Positions 25,624-33,963 of a DNA stretch of 58,869 bases are shown piece by piece. The stretch is taken from the NCBI GenBank assembly GCA_947367855.1, contig CANBFE010000025.1:1-58869 (forward strand), read 5' to 3'. Every line of letters begins with the position of its first letter. Position 1 is the stretch's first letter. The position numbers and the translations under genes are program-made. The notes under the pieces were generated by a model. It was not told the DNA's origin. It did no database searches and saw only the letters and a list, made by a program, of their open reading frames with translations. This stretch comes from an uncultured Lachnospiraceae bacterium (lineage in GTDB: Bacteria; Bacillota; Clostridia; Lachnospirales; Lachnospiraceae).

Positions 25624-25875
25624 TTAACCTTTTAAGCCTCGTGACTGCCTATCCATATCTTCGATAACAATATCATGGATTTCACCTAAAGATGCACAAT
25701 ATTCAAGAACTCTCCACGGTTCATTTGTATGAAAATGTATCTTTATCATTTCGTCATCACCAACCGCCAATAAACAATCTCCTTTAAACGTATTTGTAAA
25801 ATATTCGCTTATAGTATCTTCGTCAAGATTTTCACCCTCAATTAATAACTGTGTGTCATATCTAAATTCTAACAC
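25624..25875 (-). CDS. Stand-alone FakA/DAK2-associated C-terminal-type domain
   Basis: An 83-86-residue protein matching the C-terminal portion of fatty-acid-kinase/dihydroxyacetone-kinase-like proteins (FakA/YloV group): YDTQLLIEGENL, GDCLLAVGDDEMIKIHFHTN, GEIHDIVIEDM. The kinase (DAK2) domain itself is absent, so it cannot be a kinase alone; it may bind an acyl or acyl-carrier partner. The best start is GTG at 25873-25875, with GGAGGGTG upstream. Another GTG at 25882-25884 overlaps that site. It is markedly AT-rich against its neighbours, suggesting transfer. The ending DRQSRGLKG looks natural, so it is probably a small intact protein rather than a broken gene. Confidence 0.65.
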   Translation of the reverse strand: MLEFRYDTQLLIEGENLDEDTISEYFTNTFKGDCLLAVGDDEMIKIHFHTNEPWRVLEYCASLGEIHDIVIEDMDRQSRGLKG

Positions 25876-25953
25876 TGTTTTCACCCTCCATAATATTACA
25901 TTTTATCTATACTGATTATATCACAACCAACATCAAAAGTATATTACAATCAA

Positions 25954-25987
25954 GGGGAGACAGCCACAAAATTCTCTCTCCCCTTTT
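25954..25987 (+). terminator. Possible terminator hairpin
   Basis: GGGGAGA (25954-25960) pairs with TCTCCCC (25977-25983), followed by TTTT. No plus-strand gene is seen upstream, so it may be a remnant or block stray transcription. Confidence 0.35.
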
Positions 25988-26134
25988 ACCATTCTGTTCC
26001 CTGTCAGATAAATCTTTTTTGTTTACTCTTTCAAGTTATGTCTGTAGCTTTCACTCTTTAATAGACATATTTCTGCCCTGTTCCTGTGCAGGATTTTCGT
26101 CCTTAGAGACAGTAAGTTTTGAAGAGAATGGTAA

Positions 26135-26163
26135 TTGCGCCGGGTTTTGCGGGGTGATATAAT
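26135..26163 (+). promoter_or_regulatory. Promoter of the large lipoprotein
   Basis: TTGCGC (26135-26140), 17 bases, perfect TATAAT (26158-26163), about 85 bases before the start. Confidence 0.6.
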
Positions 26164-26248
26164 CATTTTGTGAACAGGCCTGTTTTAGGGCAGATTGTTC
26201 AGGAAAAGGGAACTTACAGTGAAGCAACAGCAGGGAGAGTGTATAATA

Positions 26249-28045
26249 ATGAAGAAACGGCCTAACATTACAGGATTATGTCTGTGGATGCTTATTCTGT
26301 GTACAGGGTGCGCAGGCGGGGACGCAAACGAATTCGCAAACGAGTCCGCAGGTGAATTCGCAGGGGGAAATAGGGGAGCGGATTCCTCATTCCAAACGGA
26401 GACTGTCCCAGAATCCGGTTCGGAGGCAGAGAAGACGCAGACAGCGGAACTGACGGCAGAAGAGAGGAAACAATTTACGGATTTCGCAAATCAGGCGGAA
26501 AACAATGGATTTCTGCTGTCCCAATATGAACATGTGCGGGAGGCGGATCTGAACGAGATTCTGTACAACGGAGCGGGCATGGAGTCCAAGCCGCTTACGG
26601 AAGAGGAGCGGAAGGAATATGAAGAGGCCGCATTCCCTGTGGAAACGGATATAACCAGGCTGACAACGGAGCAGATAGAGTCGTTTCTGCAGCGCAGGGC
26701 AGGAATCGGTCTGGCGGATATGGCGGAGAAACCGGACTGGATTTACCTGGAGAAATCGGACAGCTATGTATTTCAACACGGAGATACCAATTTCTGTGCC
26801 TTTGTCTGTACCGGGGGAACGCGGACAGGAGAAGTTTATGAACTTCGTTTCAAGGCGGGCGGAGATTATGTTTCCGACTGTATTGTTACACTGGAGAAAA
26901 ACGGTGATGAATACCGGTTCGTTTCCAATCGTTTTTTCGAAAACACGGATGACCTGAAGGAAATCCGGAAGATCCGGGAGCAGAGTTTTTCCCTGGAAAT
27001 GGAAAGTTGGGGGGAAGTGGAATTTGTGTCCTATGAGCCGGATATCCTGGAGAATTTTCAGCAGGATGTGACCTTCAGCCTTGAACGGAAGGGCAAAGAA
27101 GCGTTCCTGCTTCCGGAAGTAAAAGACGGGAATGTAAGGGTGAATGACCGTTTTGACAGAGTTGACGCTGTAGCGTTTAAAGATTATGATCAGGACGGAT
27201 ACACGGATATTTTGATTGTCTGTACTTATGAGCAGGTAAGCGGAGAGAATGCGGGAGACGGGCATCAGGAAGTGCGGATATACAAGGGTGGGGAGGAGAC
27301 TTTCCGCTACATGCATCAGCTGTGCTTTGCCCTGAATACAGAGGGAAAGAATCAAAGTATTTCCCAGGTGTTGGAGGAAATCCAGGAGGAGGCGCCTGAT
27401 TTAAGCTCTCTGGATCAGGATATCCGCAGGCAGCTGGAGATATTTGCCGGGACAAAGGAGCAGTGGGTACCCCAGGATTACGATTCATTTGTCTTCGGAT
27501 ATACGGTGTGTGATCTGGACGGCGACGGCAGACTGGAGCTGTTGGTGCAGTTGATGGCGGGAACAGGTTTGTTTTCCGAGAATCATTTTTATCAGGTGGA
27601 AGATTCCGGCAGCGGGATAAAGGAACTGCCGCAGGAGCGGTATGACGGATTTTCCGAACTGGACATTGGAGTGAGCGGTTCCGGAGGAATGGCGTTTCGG
27701 GATGAGGAAGGCACAGTTTACTACATGGCTTCCGATAATACACGGAACGGATATGCCGAAAGCTTCTGCAGCGAAGGCGCTTATTATTTGAAGAATGGCT
27801 GCGTATACAGCATGGTATACAGAGGCCTGCACAGACAGGCCCAAAAGGAGGACTCCTGGACGGAAACCTGTTTTGACGCCCAGGGAAACGAGATCAGCCG
27901 GGAGGAGTGGGAAGGACTTCTTCAACGCTTCCTGGAGGGAAAAGAGGAAACTGCGTATCCAATTTCCTGGATATCCGCCTATCCGGAGGATGTGAGGAAA
28001 GCGTCCGGGGAGGAGATTCTGCGCGGCCTGGCGGAGTGCCTGTAA
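26249..28045 (+). CDS. Large secreted lipoprotein, function unknown
   Basis: 598 residues from ATG 26249, chosen because the signal sequence starts there (MKKRPNITGLCLWMLILCTG, then the lipobox Cys) and GGGAGAG lies upstream. The frame stays open back to 26195. An Asn/Glu/Gly-rich linker (about 25-60) is followed by an acidic body. Two Asp-rich turns, KDYDQDGYTDILIV (about 312-325) and CDLDGDGRLELLV, have the D-x-D-x-D-G calcium-binding pattern of FG-GAP/VCBS-like repeats. No catalytic motif is recognised. It is probably a surface-exposed binding or sensing protein. Single gene, convergent with a sulfatase. Confidence 0.8.
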   Translation: MKKRPNITGLCLWMLILCTGCAGGDANEFANESAGEFAGGNRGADSSFQTETVPESGSEAEKTQTAELTAEERKQFTDFANQAENNGFLLSQYEHVREADLNEILYNGAGMESKPLTEEERKEYEEAAFPVETDITRLTTEQIESFLQRRAGIGLADMAEKPDWIYLEKSDSYVFQHGDTNFCAFVCTGGTRTGEVYELRFKAGGDYVSDCIVTLEKNGDEYRFVSNRFFENTDDLKEIRKIREQSFSLEMESWGEVEFVSYEPDILENFQQDVTFSLERKGKEAFLLPEVKDGNVRVNDRFDRVDAVAFKDYDQDGYTDILIVCTYEQVSGENAGDGHQEVRIYKGGEETFRYMHQLCFALNTEGKNQSISQVLEEIQEEAPDLSSLDQDIRRQLEIFAGTKEQWVPQDYDSFVFGYTVCDLDGDGRLELLVQLMAGTGLFSENHFYQVEDSGSGIKELPQERYDGFSELDIGVSGSGGMAFRDEEGTVYYMASDNTRNGYAESFCSEGAYYLKNGCVYSMVYRGLHRQAQKEDSWTETCFDAQGNEISREEWEGLLQRFLEGKEETAYPISWISAYPEDVRKASGEEILRGLAECL

Positions 28046-28104
28046 GGAGCGCGCTGTCCGCCGCAGGAAAAGCCCGGCGCAGAATTCCTCACCCTTTGCG
28101 GCGC

Positions 28105-29541
28105 TCAGTGAAAGGTATCCACACTGTAATCGTGATAGTGGAATCCGAACCACCGTCCCGGCATATCTCCGGGGAACCTGGGGGCTTCGTAAGTGAGGAA
28201 ACGCCCGTCCACGGTCAGGGCTTCCGGCGTATGGCGGGCCGTGTGCTCCACCAGAAGCTTCCAGAGCCGGTTAAAGACCTGGGCATATTCCGGGGAACCG
28301 GACAGATCATGCCTCTCCTGGGGATCCCGGTTTAAGTCAAACAGCAGGGCATGGTTTCCCGTTGCGGAATAGACCAGTTTGATCTTCCGCTCCATAACGC
28401 AGAAGTTCCGGTTCAGGCTGTTTCCGAAGAATAATCTGTCTTCCTTCAGCCTGTCAGACTCCAGCAGGTTCTGCCCGGAAAGATTTTGGGGAGCAGAGAG
28501 TCCTGCCATGGCCAGGATGGTGGGATAGAGGTCAGCCAGGGTAACGGGGCGGTCTGTCCGCAGGTTATGGGGAATGCCGCGTCCCTGGGGAGGCATGATC
28601 AGCAGGGGCACATGGGCGCTTCCCTCGAAAAAGAGATTTTTCTGGGACATGTGGTGGTCTCCAAGCATCTCTCCGTGGTCCGAGGTGAAAATGATCCAGG
28701 TATTTCGAAACAGGTCATTTTCCCGCAGGGCGCCGAAGATGCGGCCCAACTGGTAGTCTACCTGGGTGATGCAGGCATAGTAAGCCCTGCGGCAGGCCTG
28801 GATCTGCTCAGGGCCCAGAAGGTGCATATTGGTATTTTCATAGGCGCCTGCCAGGAAGCCCTGAGGGGTGCTCTCCACTGTTTCCGACCAGTCGCCGGTG
28901 ACAGGAGGGGGAAGGGGAATGCCGTCGTACAGCTCCCAGAAATTCCGGCAGGGGTCAAAAGGCGGGTGGGGCTTGGTGAAACTGGTCCAGAGAAAGAAAG
29001 GCCTGGTGGTGTCTCTGGTCTCCAGAAAGTCAATGGCTTCATCGGCGATCCAGGTGGTGATGCTGTCCTTTTCCTCCACAGTGGAGAGAACCGGCTCCAT
29101 CTCGCATTCCCCTATGCCGTGGAGTTTGGGCCTGGCCTGGGAATGCTTTCCGTCGTATTCACGCATGTAGTCAAGGGGCAGACGCATGTGCTCGAAGCCG
29201 TAATGGGCCCTTGCGGGATCAAAGTGCATCTTTCCCTTGGCACAGGTCTGGTAACCCGCATCAGTGAGCACAGCGGGCAGAGTAGAACGGTTTTCCGTAC
29301 ATTTCTGCATGAATGCCGCATGGGTGCCGTTGGAGAAGACGCCGCTCTCGTAGCCCTCCGCCCCGGTCATGATGGTGGTGCGGGAGGGGACGCAGATGGG
29401 GCAGCCCGCGTAGCAGCCGGTGTAACTGGTGCCCATGGCAGCCATGTAGTTTAAATGAGGGGTAAAAATGCTCCGGTTTCCCCAGGCATTTACCGTGTCA
29501 AAACGCTGTTGGTCCGTGGTGATTAAGAGGATATTGTCCAT
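28105..29541 (-). CDS. Type I sulfatase (arylsulfatase/choline-sulfatase-like)
   Basis: 478 residues. NILLITTDQQRFDTV supplies the N-terminal metal Asp pair. GCPICVPSRTTIMTG contains C-V-P-S-R, the formylglycine site that an anaerobic sulfatase-maturating enzyme must modify. FTSDHGEMLGDHHMSQK holds the second metal-binding Asp-His. GKMHFDPARAHYGF is a further substrate-side motif. There is no signal peptide, so it acts in the cytosol on imported sulfated glycans or on small sulfate esters. AAGGGAGAG precedes ATG 29541. The maturase gene is not in the window. Divergent from the EEP protein and the second sulfatase, so they may share one pathway. Confidence 0.9.
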   Translation of the reverse strand: MDNILLITTDQQRFDTVNAWGNRSIFTPHLNYMAAMGTSYTGCYAGCPICVPSRTTIMTGAEGYESGVFSNGTHAAFMQKCTENRSTLPAVLTDAGYQTCAKGKMHFDPARAHYGFEHMRLPLDYMREYDGKHSQARPKLHGIGECEMEPVLSTVEEKDSITTWIADEAIDFLETRDTTRPFFLWTSFTKPHPPFDPCRNFWELYDGIPLPPPVTGDWSETVESTPQGFLAGAYENTNMHLLGPEQIQACRRAYYACITQVDYQLGRIFGALRENDLFRNTWIIFTSDHGEMLGDHHMSQKNLFFEGSAHVPLLIMPPQGRGIPHNLRTDRPVTLADLYPTILAMAGLSAPQNLSGQNLLESDRLKEDRLFFGNSLNRNFCVMERKIKLVYSATGNHALLFDLNRDPQERHDLSGSPEYAQVFNRLWKLLVEHTARHTPEALTVDGRFLTYEAPRFPGDMPGRWFGFHYHDYSVDTFH

Positions 29542-29686
29542 GATGCTCTCCCTTTTCTTCCGCCTTTGTTCAATGGCCCTGAAGCAGCTTCCGGCGGAAA
29601 CGATTGTTGACTTAAGTATATCAGAAAGACCGGGGAAAAGCTACCATGAGTATTCCTGAATGGGCAGTGCAGATTATGATTCCATA

Positions 29687-29715
29687 TTGACGAGGCATGT
29701 GTACAGAAGTATAAT
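29687..29715 (+). promoter_or_regulatory. Promoter of the EEP-sulfatase unit
   Basis: TTGACG (29687-29692), 17 bases, perfect TATAAT (29710-29715). The leader to ATG 29892 is about 170 nucleotides and shows no gene of its own. The rest of the 350-bp divergent gap shows nothing else clear. Confidence 0.7.
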
Positions 29716-29891
29716 ATTGATATGACCAGAATTGCCAAGGAGCAGAAGCAGGTCAGTGGATTCTTGAAGTAAATAGGAAGGTGAAGGGGGCGCTGCCCCT
29801 GAACAAGAAAGAAGATGCAAATTCCTGCAGGGTTCCGGACAAAAGGGCCCTACAGGTTTTTGTGGTTTTCAGAACAAAGGAGCGGACAATT

Positions 29892-30653
29892 ATGAAATTT
29901 GTTACATTCAACATCAGGTACGACTGCGGAGCGGACGGAGAAAATAATTTCGAGTTCAGAAAGCCGTTTATTCTGCGGAAAATCAGGGAAGAGCAGGCAG
30001 ATATTATCTGTTTCCAGGAAGTTCTGCCTCATGTGGCCGTCTGGCTGAAGGAAAACCTTGACGGCTATTATGTGATCGGATGCGGGCGCAGCGAAGACCT
30101 GCGGGACGAACAGTCCGCAATTGCATACCGGAAAGACCGTATGAATTTGATGAAAATGGATACCTACTGGCTCTCCGGGACGCCCAATGTGCCGGGGTCA
30201 CGGTATCCGGGCCAGAGCGTCTGTCCAAGAATCTGTACAGAGGCGGTATTTGAGGATCTGCAGACCGGGAAGGTTTTCCGGGTGGCAAACGCGCATCTGG
30301 ACAATGAGGGAGAACTGGCCAGAAGGCAGGGGTTTGCGCAGATTCTGGACAAAGTGTCTGCGGATTCCTTTTTCGGTGATGTGCCTGTGATCGTTACAGG
30401 GGACTTTAACATGGAACCGGACTGGAAAGAGATGGAGGTACTGCAGGAATATCCCCAGTTTACCAATATCACGGAAAACATCGGTGTGACCTATCATGGT
30501 TTCTGGAAGGGAAACGGTCAGACCAGTATTGACTTTATGATTGTGAAAGGGGAGATCCGCTGTGACAGCCTGGTAAAATGGACAGATGAGGAAAACGGCC
30601 TGTATCTGTCGGATCATTACCCGGTATGCGGGGAGTTTTCCTTCGGCAGTTAG
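29892..30653 (+). CDS. Endonuclease/exonuclease/phosphatase (EEP) family protein
   Basis: 253 residues from ATG 29892 (AAAGGAG upstream). The longer frame to 29781 lacks a site and adds non-family residues. The metal-dependent phosphodiesterase motifs are in order: KFVTFNIRYD, ICFQEVLP (metal Glu), FRVANAHLDNEG (catalytic His), VIVTGDFNMEP and LSDHYPVCGEF. It has no signal peptide. Proteins of this size act on phosphodiesters ranging from DNA to sphingomyelin or inositol phosphates; the substrate cannot be read. A sulfatase follows 32 bp downstream, suggesting that phosphate- and sulfate-ester removal from one imported compound is coupled; this is inference. Confidence 0.88.
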   Translation: MKFVTFNIRYDCGADGENNFEFRKPFILRKIREEQADIICFQEVLPHVAVWLKENLDGYYVIGCGRSEDLRDEQSAIAYRKDRMNLMKMDTYWLSGTPNVPGSRYPGQSVCPRICTEAVFEDLQTGKVFRVANAHLDNEGELARRQGFAQILDKVSADSFFGDVPVIVTGDFNMEPDWKEMEVLQEYPQFTNITENIGVTYHGFWKGNGQTSIDFMIVKGEIRCDSLVKWTDEENGLYLSDHYPVCGEFSFGS

Positions 30654-30685
30654 AGAGTAATCCTTAGAGAGGAGAAAAATCAAAA

Positions 30686-32161
30686 ATGAGAGTACTTATG
30701 TTTGACATCGACACACTGCGGGCGGACCACATGGGCTGCTATGGCTACGGTCGGGATACCACCCCGGTGATGGACGAGATTGCAAGTGAGGGAGTGCGGT
30801 TTGACGATTATTACTGCCCCAACGCGCCCTGCCTGCCTTCCCGGGCATCCATGATCAGCGGGCAGTACGGGATTCACAACGGAGTGGTGGGCCATGGGGG
30901 AACGGCTGCGGATATGCGTCTCCAGGGCAGAAACAGGAGTTTTACGGATGAAATTTCGGAAAACGGTCTGTTTATGCAGTTCCGGCGTGCAGGGATGCAT
31001 ACGGTGTCCTTTTCCACCTTTGCGGAGCGCCACAGCGCCTGGTGGTTTAACGCAGGCTTCAACGAGTGCGTCAACGTGGGGCGGAGAGGCGGCGAATCAG
31101 CGGAGATGGTGACGCCCAGGGTGCTGGAATGGCTGGAAAAGAACGGAAAAGAAGATAACTGGATGATGCATGTACATTATTGGGATCCCCACACCCCTTA
31201 CCGTACACCGGCTGATTACGAAAGTCCCCTGGCAGGCACGGAAATGCCGGACGACTGGATCACGGAGGAGATTTTCGGGGAACATTTGCTGCATATAGGA
31301 CCCCACGGCGCCAACGAGATCAACATGTGGAACGACGATCATTTTGCCCAGTGGCCCAAGCATCCCGGCAGCCTGAAGACATTGGAGGAGGCGAAGCGCT
31401 TCCTGAATGCCTATGACGACGGGATCCGGTATACGGACGACAATATCGGCAGAATTATCGGTTGGCTGAAGGAAAACGGACTTTATGACGATGACCTGGC
31501 CATCATCATCACTGCGGACCATGGGGAAGATCTGGGAGAATTCGGCGTGTACGCGGAACATGGGTTTGCTGACGATCCGGTGTGCCGCATTCCCCTGATT
31601 GTACGCTGGCCCGGAATCCGGAAAGGCGCGGTGGTAAAGGGCTTCCATGACAATACGGACCTGGCCCCCACTGTACAGGAGCTTCTGGGTACATCCCTTG
31701 TGACCTGGGATAACTTCCGCTATGACGGCGTATCCTTTGTCAAAGCGCTGAAGGACGGCACGGACTGCTCCAAACCCTATGCCGTGCTGACCCAGTGTGC
31801 TCATGTGTGCCAGAGAAGCGTGCGGTTTGACGATTATATTTATATCCGCACCATCCACGGAGGCGGACACATTCTGCCCAGAGAGATGCTGTTCCATGTG
31901 AAAGATGATCCTCATGAGCTGCATAATCTGGCCCAGGAGAGACCGGATTTGTGCGCAAAAGGAGCGAAGATGATTCTGGACTGGACGGACAGTATGATGG
32001 AGACCTCCTGTTCCGATGCCGATCCCATGTGGACAGTGATGCGGGAAGGCGGACCGGAGCACTGCAGAGGCGCTCTGCAGGGATATATGGAGCGCATCAA
32101 GGGTACACCCCGGGAGTACGGAATTGAGCTGCTGCAGGAGCAGTATAAGGATTTTCTGTAA
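30686..32161 (+). CDS. Type I sulfatase
   Basis: 491 residues. VLMFDIDTLRADHMGCYGYG gives the N-terminal metal site. NAPCLPSRASMISG contains C-L-P-S-R, the formylglycine motif. IIITADHGEDLGE is the second metal motif. PHTPYRTPADYESP and MMHVHYWDPHTPY fit the sulfatase fold. Start ATG 30686 with GAGAGGAG upstream. It differs clearly from the sulfatase at 28105, so the two probably hydrolyse different sulfate positions. Cytosolic by lack of signal. It ends at a strong terminator shared with the convergent amino-acid transporter. Confidence 0.9.
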   Translation: MRVLMFDIDTLRADHMGCYGYGRDTTPVMDEIASEGVRFDDYYCPNAPCLPSRASMISGQYGIHNGVVGHGGTAADMRLQGRNRSFTDEISENGLFMQFRRAGMHTVSFSTFAERHSAWWFNAGFNECVNVGRRGGESAEMVTPRVLEWLEKNGKEDNWMMHVHYWDPHTPYRTPADYESPLAGTEMPDDWITEEIFGEHLLHIGPHGANEINMWNDDHFAQWPKHPGSLKTLEEAKRFLNAYDDGIRYTDDNIGRIIGWLKENGLYDDDLAIIITADHGEDLGEFGVYAEHGFADDPVCRIPLIVRWPGIRKGAVVKGFHDNTDLAPTVQELLGTSLVTWDNFRYDGVSFVKALKDGTDCSKPYAVLTQCAHVCQRSVRFDDYIYIRTIHGGGHILPREMLFHVKDDPHELHNLAQERPDLCAKGAKMILDWTDSMMETSCSDADPMWTVMREGGPEHCRGALQGYMERIKGTPREYGIELLQEQYKDFL

Positions 32162-32168
32162 ATACAAT

Positions 32169-32209
32169 ACGGGAGTTCTCTCATAAAAGAGGGAACTCCC
32201 GTTGCTTTT
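32169..32209. terminator. Bidirectional terminator
   Basis: ACGGGAGTTC (32169-32178) and GAACTCCCGT (32193-32202) are perfect complements with CTC/GAG extending the stem inward. A TTTT tract follows at 32206-32209. It separates the sulfatase from the convergent ABC transporter. Confidence 0.8.
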
Positions 32210-32951
32210 ACAGCACCTTGGCCAGGAACTCCCGGGTTCTGGGCTGCTTCGGGGCGGAAAAAATTTCCTCCGGCGTACCTTCTTCCACGATTTTGCCGTC
32301 TGCCATGAAAATTACCCGGTCCGCCATCTCTCTGGCAAAGCCCATCTCATGGGTGACCACCACCATGGTCATGCCTTCTCTGGCCAGTTCCTTCATTACT
32401 TCCAGAACCTCCCCTACCATCTCCGGGTCCAAAGCGGAGGTGGGCTCATCAAACAGCATTACCTCCGGATCCATGCAGAGAGCCCGGACAATGGCTATAC
32501 GCTGTTTCTGGCCGCCGGAGAGCTGACTGGGGTAGGCATCCGCCCGGTCTGCCAGTCCCACCCGTTCCAACAAGGCCCTTGCCTGGGTTTCCGCGTCGGC
32601 CTGGGATTTTTTCAGCAGCTTCATGGGAGCCAGGGTCATGTTTTTCAGAATGGTCATATGAGGAAACAGGTTAAAGTGCTGAAATACCATTCCCATTTTC
32701 TGTCGGTGGATATTGATGTTGGTCTTTTTGTCCGTGATATCCGTGCCCTCGAAGAGAATCTGCCCTCCGGTGGGAACTTCCAGGAGATTCAGACACCGCA
32801 GGAAGGTGGACTTTCCGGAGCCGGAGGGCCCGATCACCACCACCACTTCCCCCTTGTGGATGTCCAGGGACACACCGTCCAGGGCGTGGATGTCTCCCTC
32901 CTTAAAATGCTTCTGTACATTTTTTGATGTAATGATTGTATCAGCGCTCAC
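32208..32951 (-). CDS. Polar amino-acid ABC transporter, ATP-binding subunit (GlnQ-like)
   Basis: 247 residues. Walker A GPSGSGKST, Q-loop FQHFNLFPHMT, signature LSGGQKQRIAI, Walker B VMLFDEPTSALDPEMV, and switch His VVTHEMGFA are all canonical for the HisP/GlnQ group. The length is that of a single-domain ATPase. It overlaps the end of the permease gene by 11 bp, so translation is probably coupled. The transported amino acid cannot be told from this subunit. Last gene of a three-gene unit. Confidence 0.93.
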   Translation of the reverse strand: MSADTIITSKNVQKHFKEGDIHALDGVSLDIHKGEVVVVIGPSGSGKSTFLRCLNLLEVPTGGQILFEGTDITDKKTNINIHRQKMGMVFQHFNLFPHMTILKNMTLAPMKLLKKSQADAETQARALLERVGLADRADAYPSQLSGGQKQRIAIVRALCMDPEVMLFDEPTSALDPEMVGEVLEVMKELAREGMTMVVVTHEMGFAREMADRVIFMADGKIVEEGTPEEIFSAPKQPRTREFLAKVL

Positions 32952-33723
32952 TGCTTCTCAGCCTCCTTTCCAGTCTTCCCACCAGGAAGGTGAAGAACAT
33001 TACCAGGATCAGGTAGATTAAAGCGGACATCAGCAGCGGGAACAGGTAATCGTAACAGTTGCCGCCGATAATATTGCCGGCGTAGGTAACATCCGTCAGG
33101 CCAACATAGCCGGCCACTGCGGTTTCCTTCAGCAGGACAATAAATTCATTTGCCAGGGTGGGCAGCACGGCCTTGAACGCCTGGGGCAGGATGATGTACC
33201 TCATGGTGGACACATAGCCGAAGCCAAGACTGCGTCCCGCCTCCATCTGGCCTGCGTCAATGGACATAATGCCGCCCCGGATGATCTCAGCCACATAGGC
33301 CCCGGAATTGATGCCGAAGGAAATGGCGCCTACCATGACCTTGTTCCTGCTGGAGGCGAAGATGACGAAATACATGATCATCAGCTGCACCACCATGGGC
33401 GTGCCCCGGATCACGGTCAGGTACACCTTGGCCAGAGCGTTCAGGAAACCCAGAAAAAACTTGCCGGGTCCCTGCATTTCCGTGTGGTTTTTGTCCCAGG
33501 AGACCCGCACCAGGGAGATCACCACCCCCAGAACCACGCCGATCAGCAGCGCCAGAAGGGTCAGCAGCAGGGTATTGCCCAGACCTTTTATGTACATTTG
33601 GTATCTGTCATCGAAGACGAAGCTCTTGTAGATATCGTATCCGATGTCGTTCAGCCATTCGGGGCCGTTCTGTATCCAGTCCGGTGCCACCAGGGGCCAG
33701 TTTTGTGAGGCGGATGGTCTCAT
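32941..33723 (-). CDS. Polar amino-acid ABC transporter, permease subunit
   Basis: 260 residues with several membrane helices. LGNTLLLTLLALLIGVVLGV begins the His/Glu/Gln/Arg/opine family permease domain. The ATPase-contacting EAA loop is AGQMEAGRSLGFGYVSTMRY, ending in ILPQAFKAVLPTLANEFI. One permease gene suggests a homodimer. It lies between the binding protein (240 bp upstream, with hairpins) and the ATPase (11-bp overlap). Confidence 0.92.
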   Translation of the reverse strand: MRPSASQNWPLVAPDWIQNGPEWLNDIGYDIYKSFVFDDRYQMYIKGLGNTLLLTLLALLIGVVLGVVISLVRVSWDKNHTEMQGPGKFFLGFLNALAKVYLTVIRGTPMVVQLMIMYFVIFASSRNKVMVGAISFGINSGAYVAEIIRGGIMSIDAGQMEAGRSLGFGYVSTMRYIILPQAFKAVLPTLANEFIVLLKETAVAGYVGLTDVTYAGNIIGGNCYDYLFPLLMSALIYLILVMFFTFLVGRLERRLRSSER

Positions 33724-33963
33724 GGGTCGTTCTCCTTTTTCTCGTTAATGTATCTGTGGGCTGCAGCCTGTTCAGCGCCTGCCAATTGATTTCCAATGGG
33801 AATTCATTTCCAGGAAATACATTCCTGTGGGAATACAGCACATAACCCCGCCGGGAACGACGGGGTATGTGACATTCGCTGCTTTGCAGACAGGGTATAA
33901 CTTTGTCAGCGGCAGTTTTGCCTGGGGCGCTGATGGCTCCATTTTGATGTTTTGCAGGTTTGA
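33724..33963 (-). promoter_or_regulatory. Intercistronic hairpins between binding-protein and permease genes
   Basis: Two inverted repeats lie in this 240-bp gap: CACAT-a-ACCCCG/CGGGGT-ATGTG (33839-33871, one bulge) and CAGGAA/TTCCTG (33811-33827). Neither has a T tract on the minus strand, so they look more like mRNA-stabilising or attenuating structures. This layout is common where the binding protein is needed in excess over the membrane subunits. Confidence 0.4.

Noticed and set aside
29676..29771. Short coding-like frame (DEACVQKYNIDM...) before the EEP gene
   Set aside because: It has no start codon or ribosome site and contains the minus-10 of a near-perfect promoter; better read as leader DNA.
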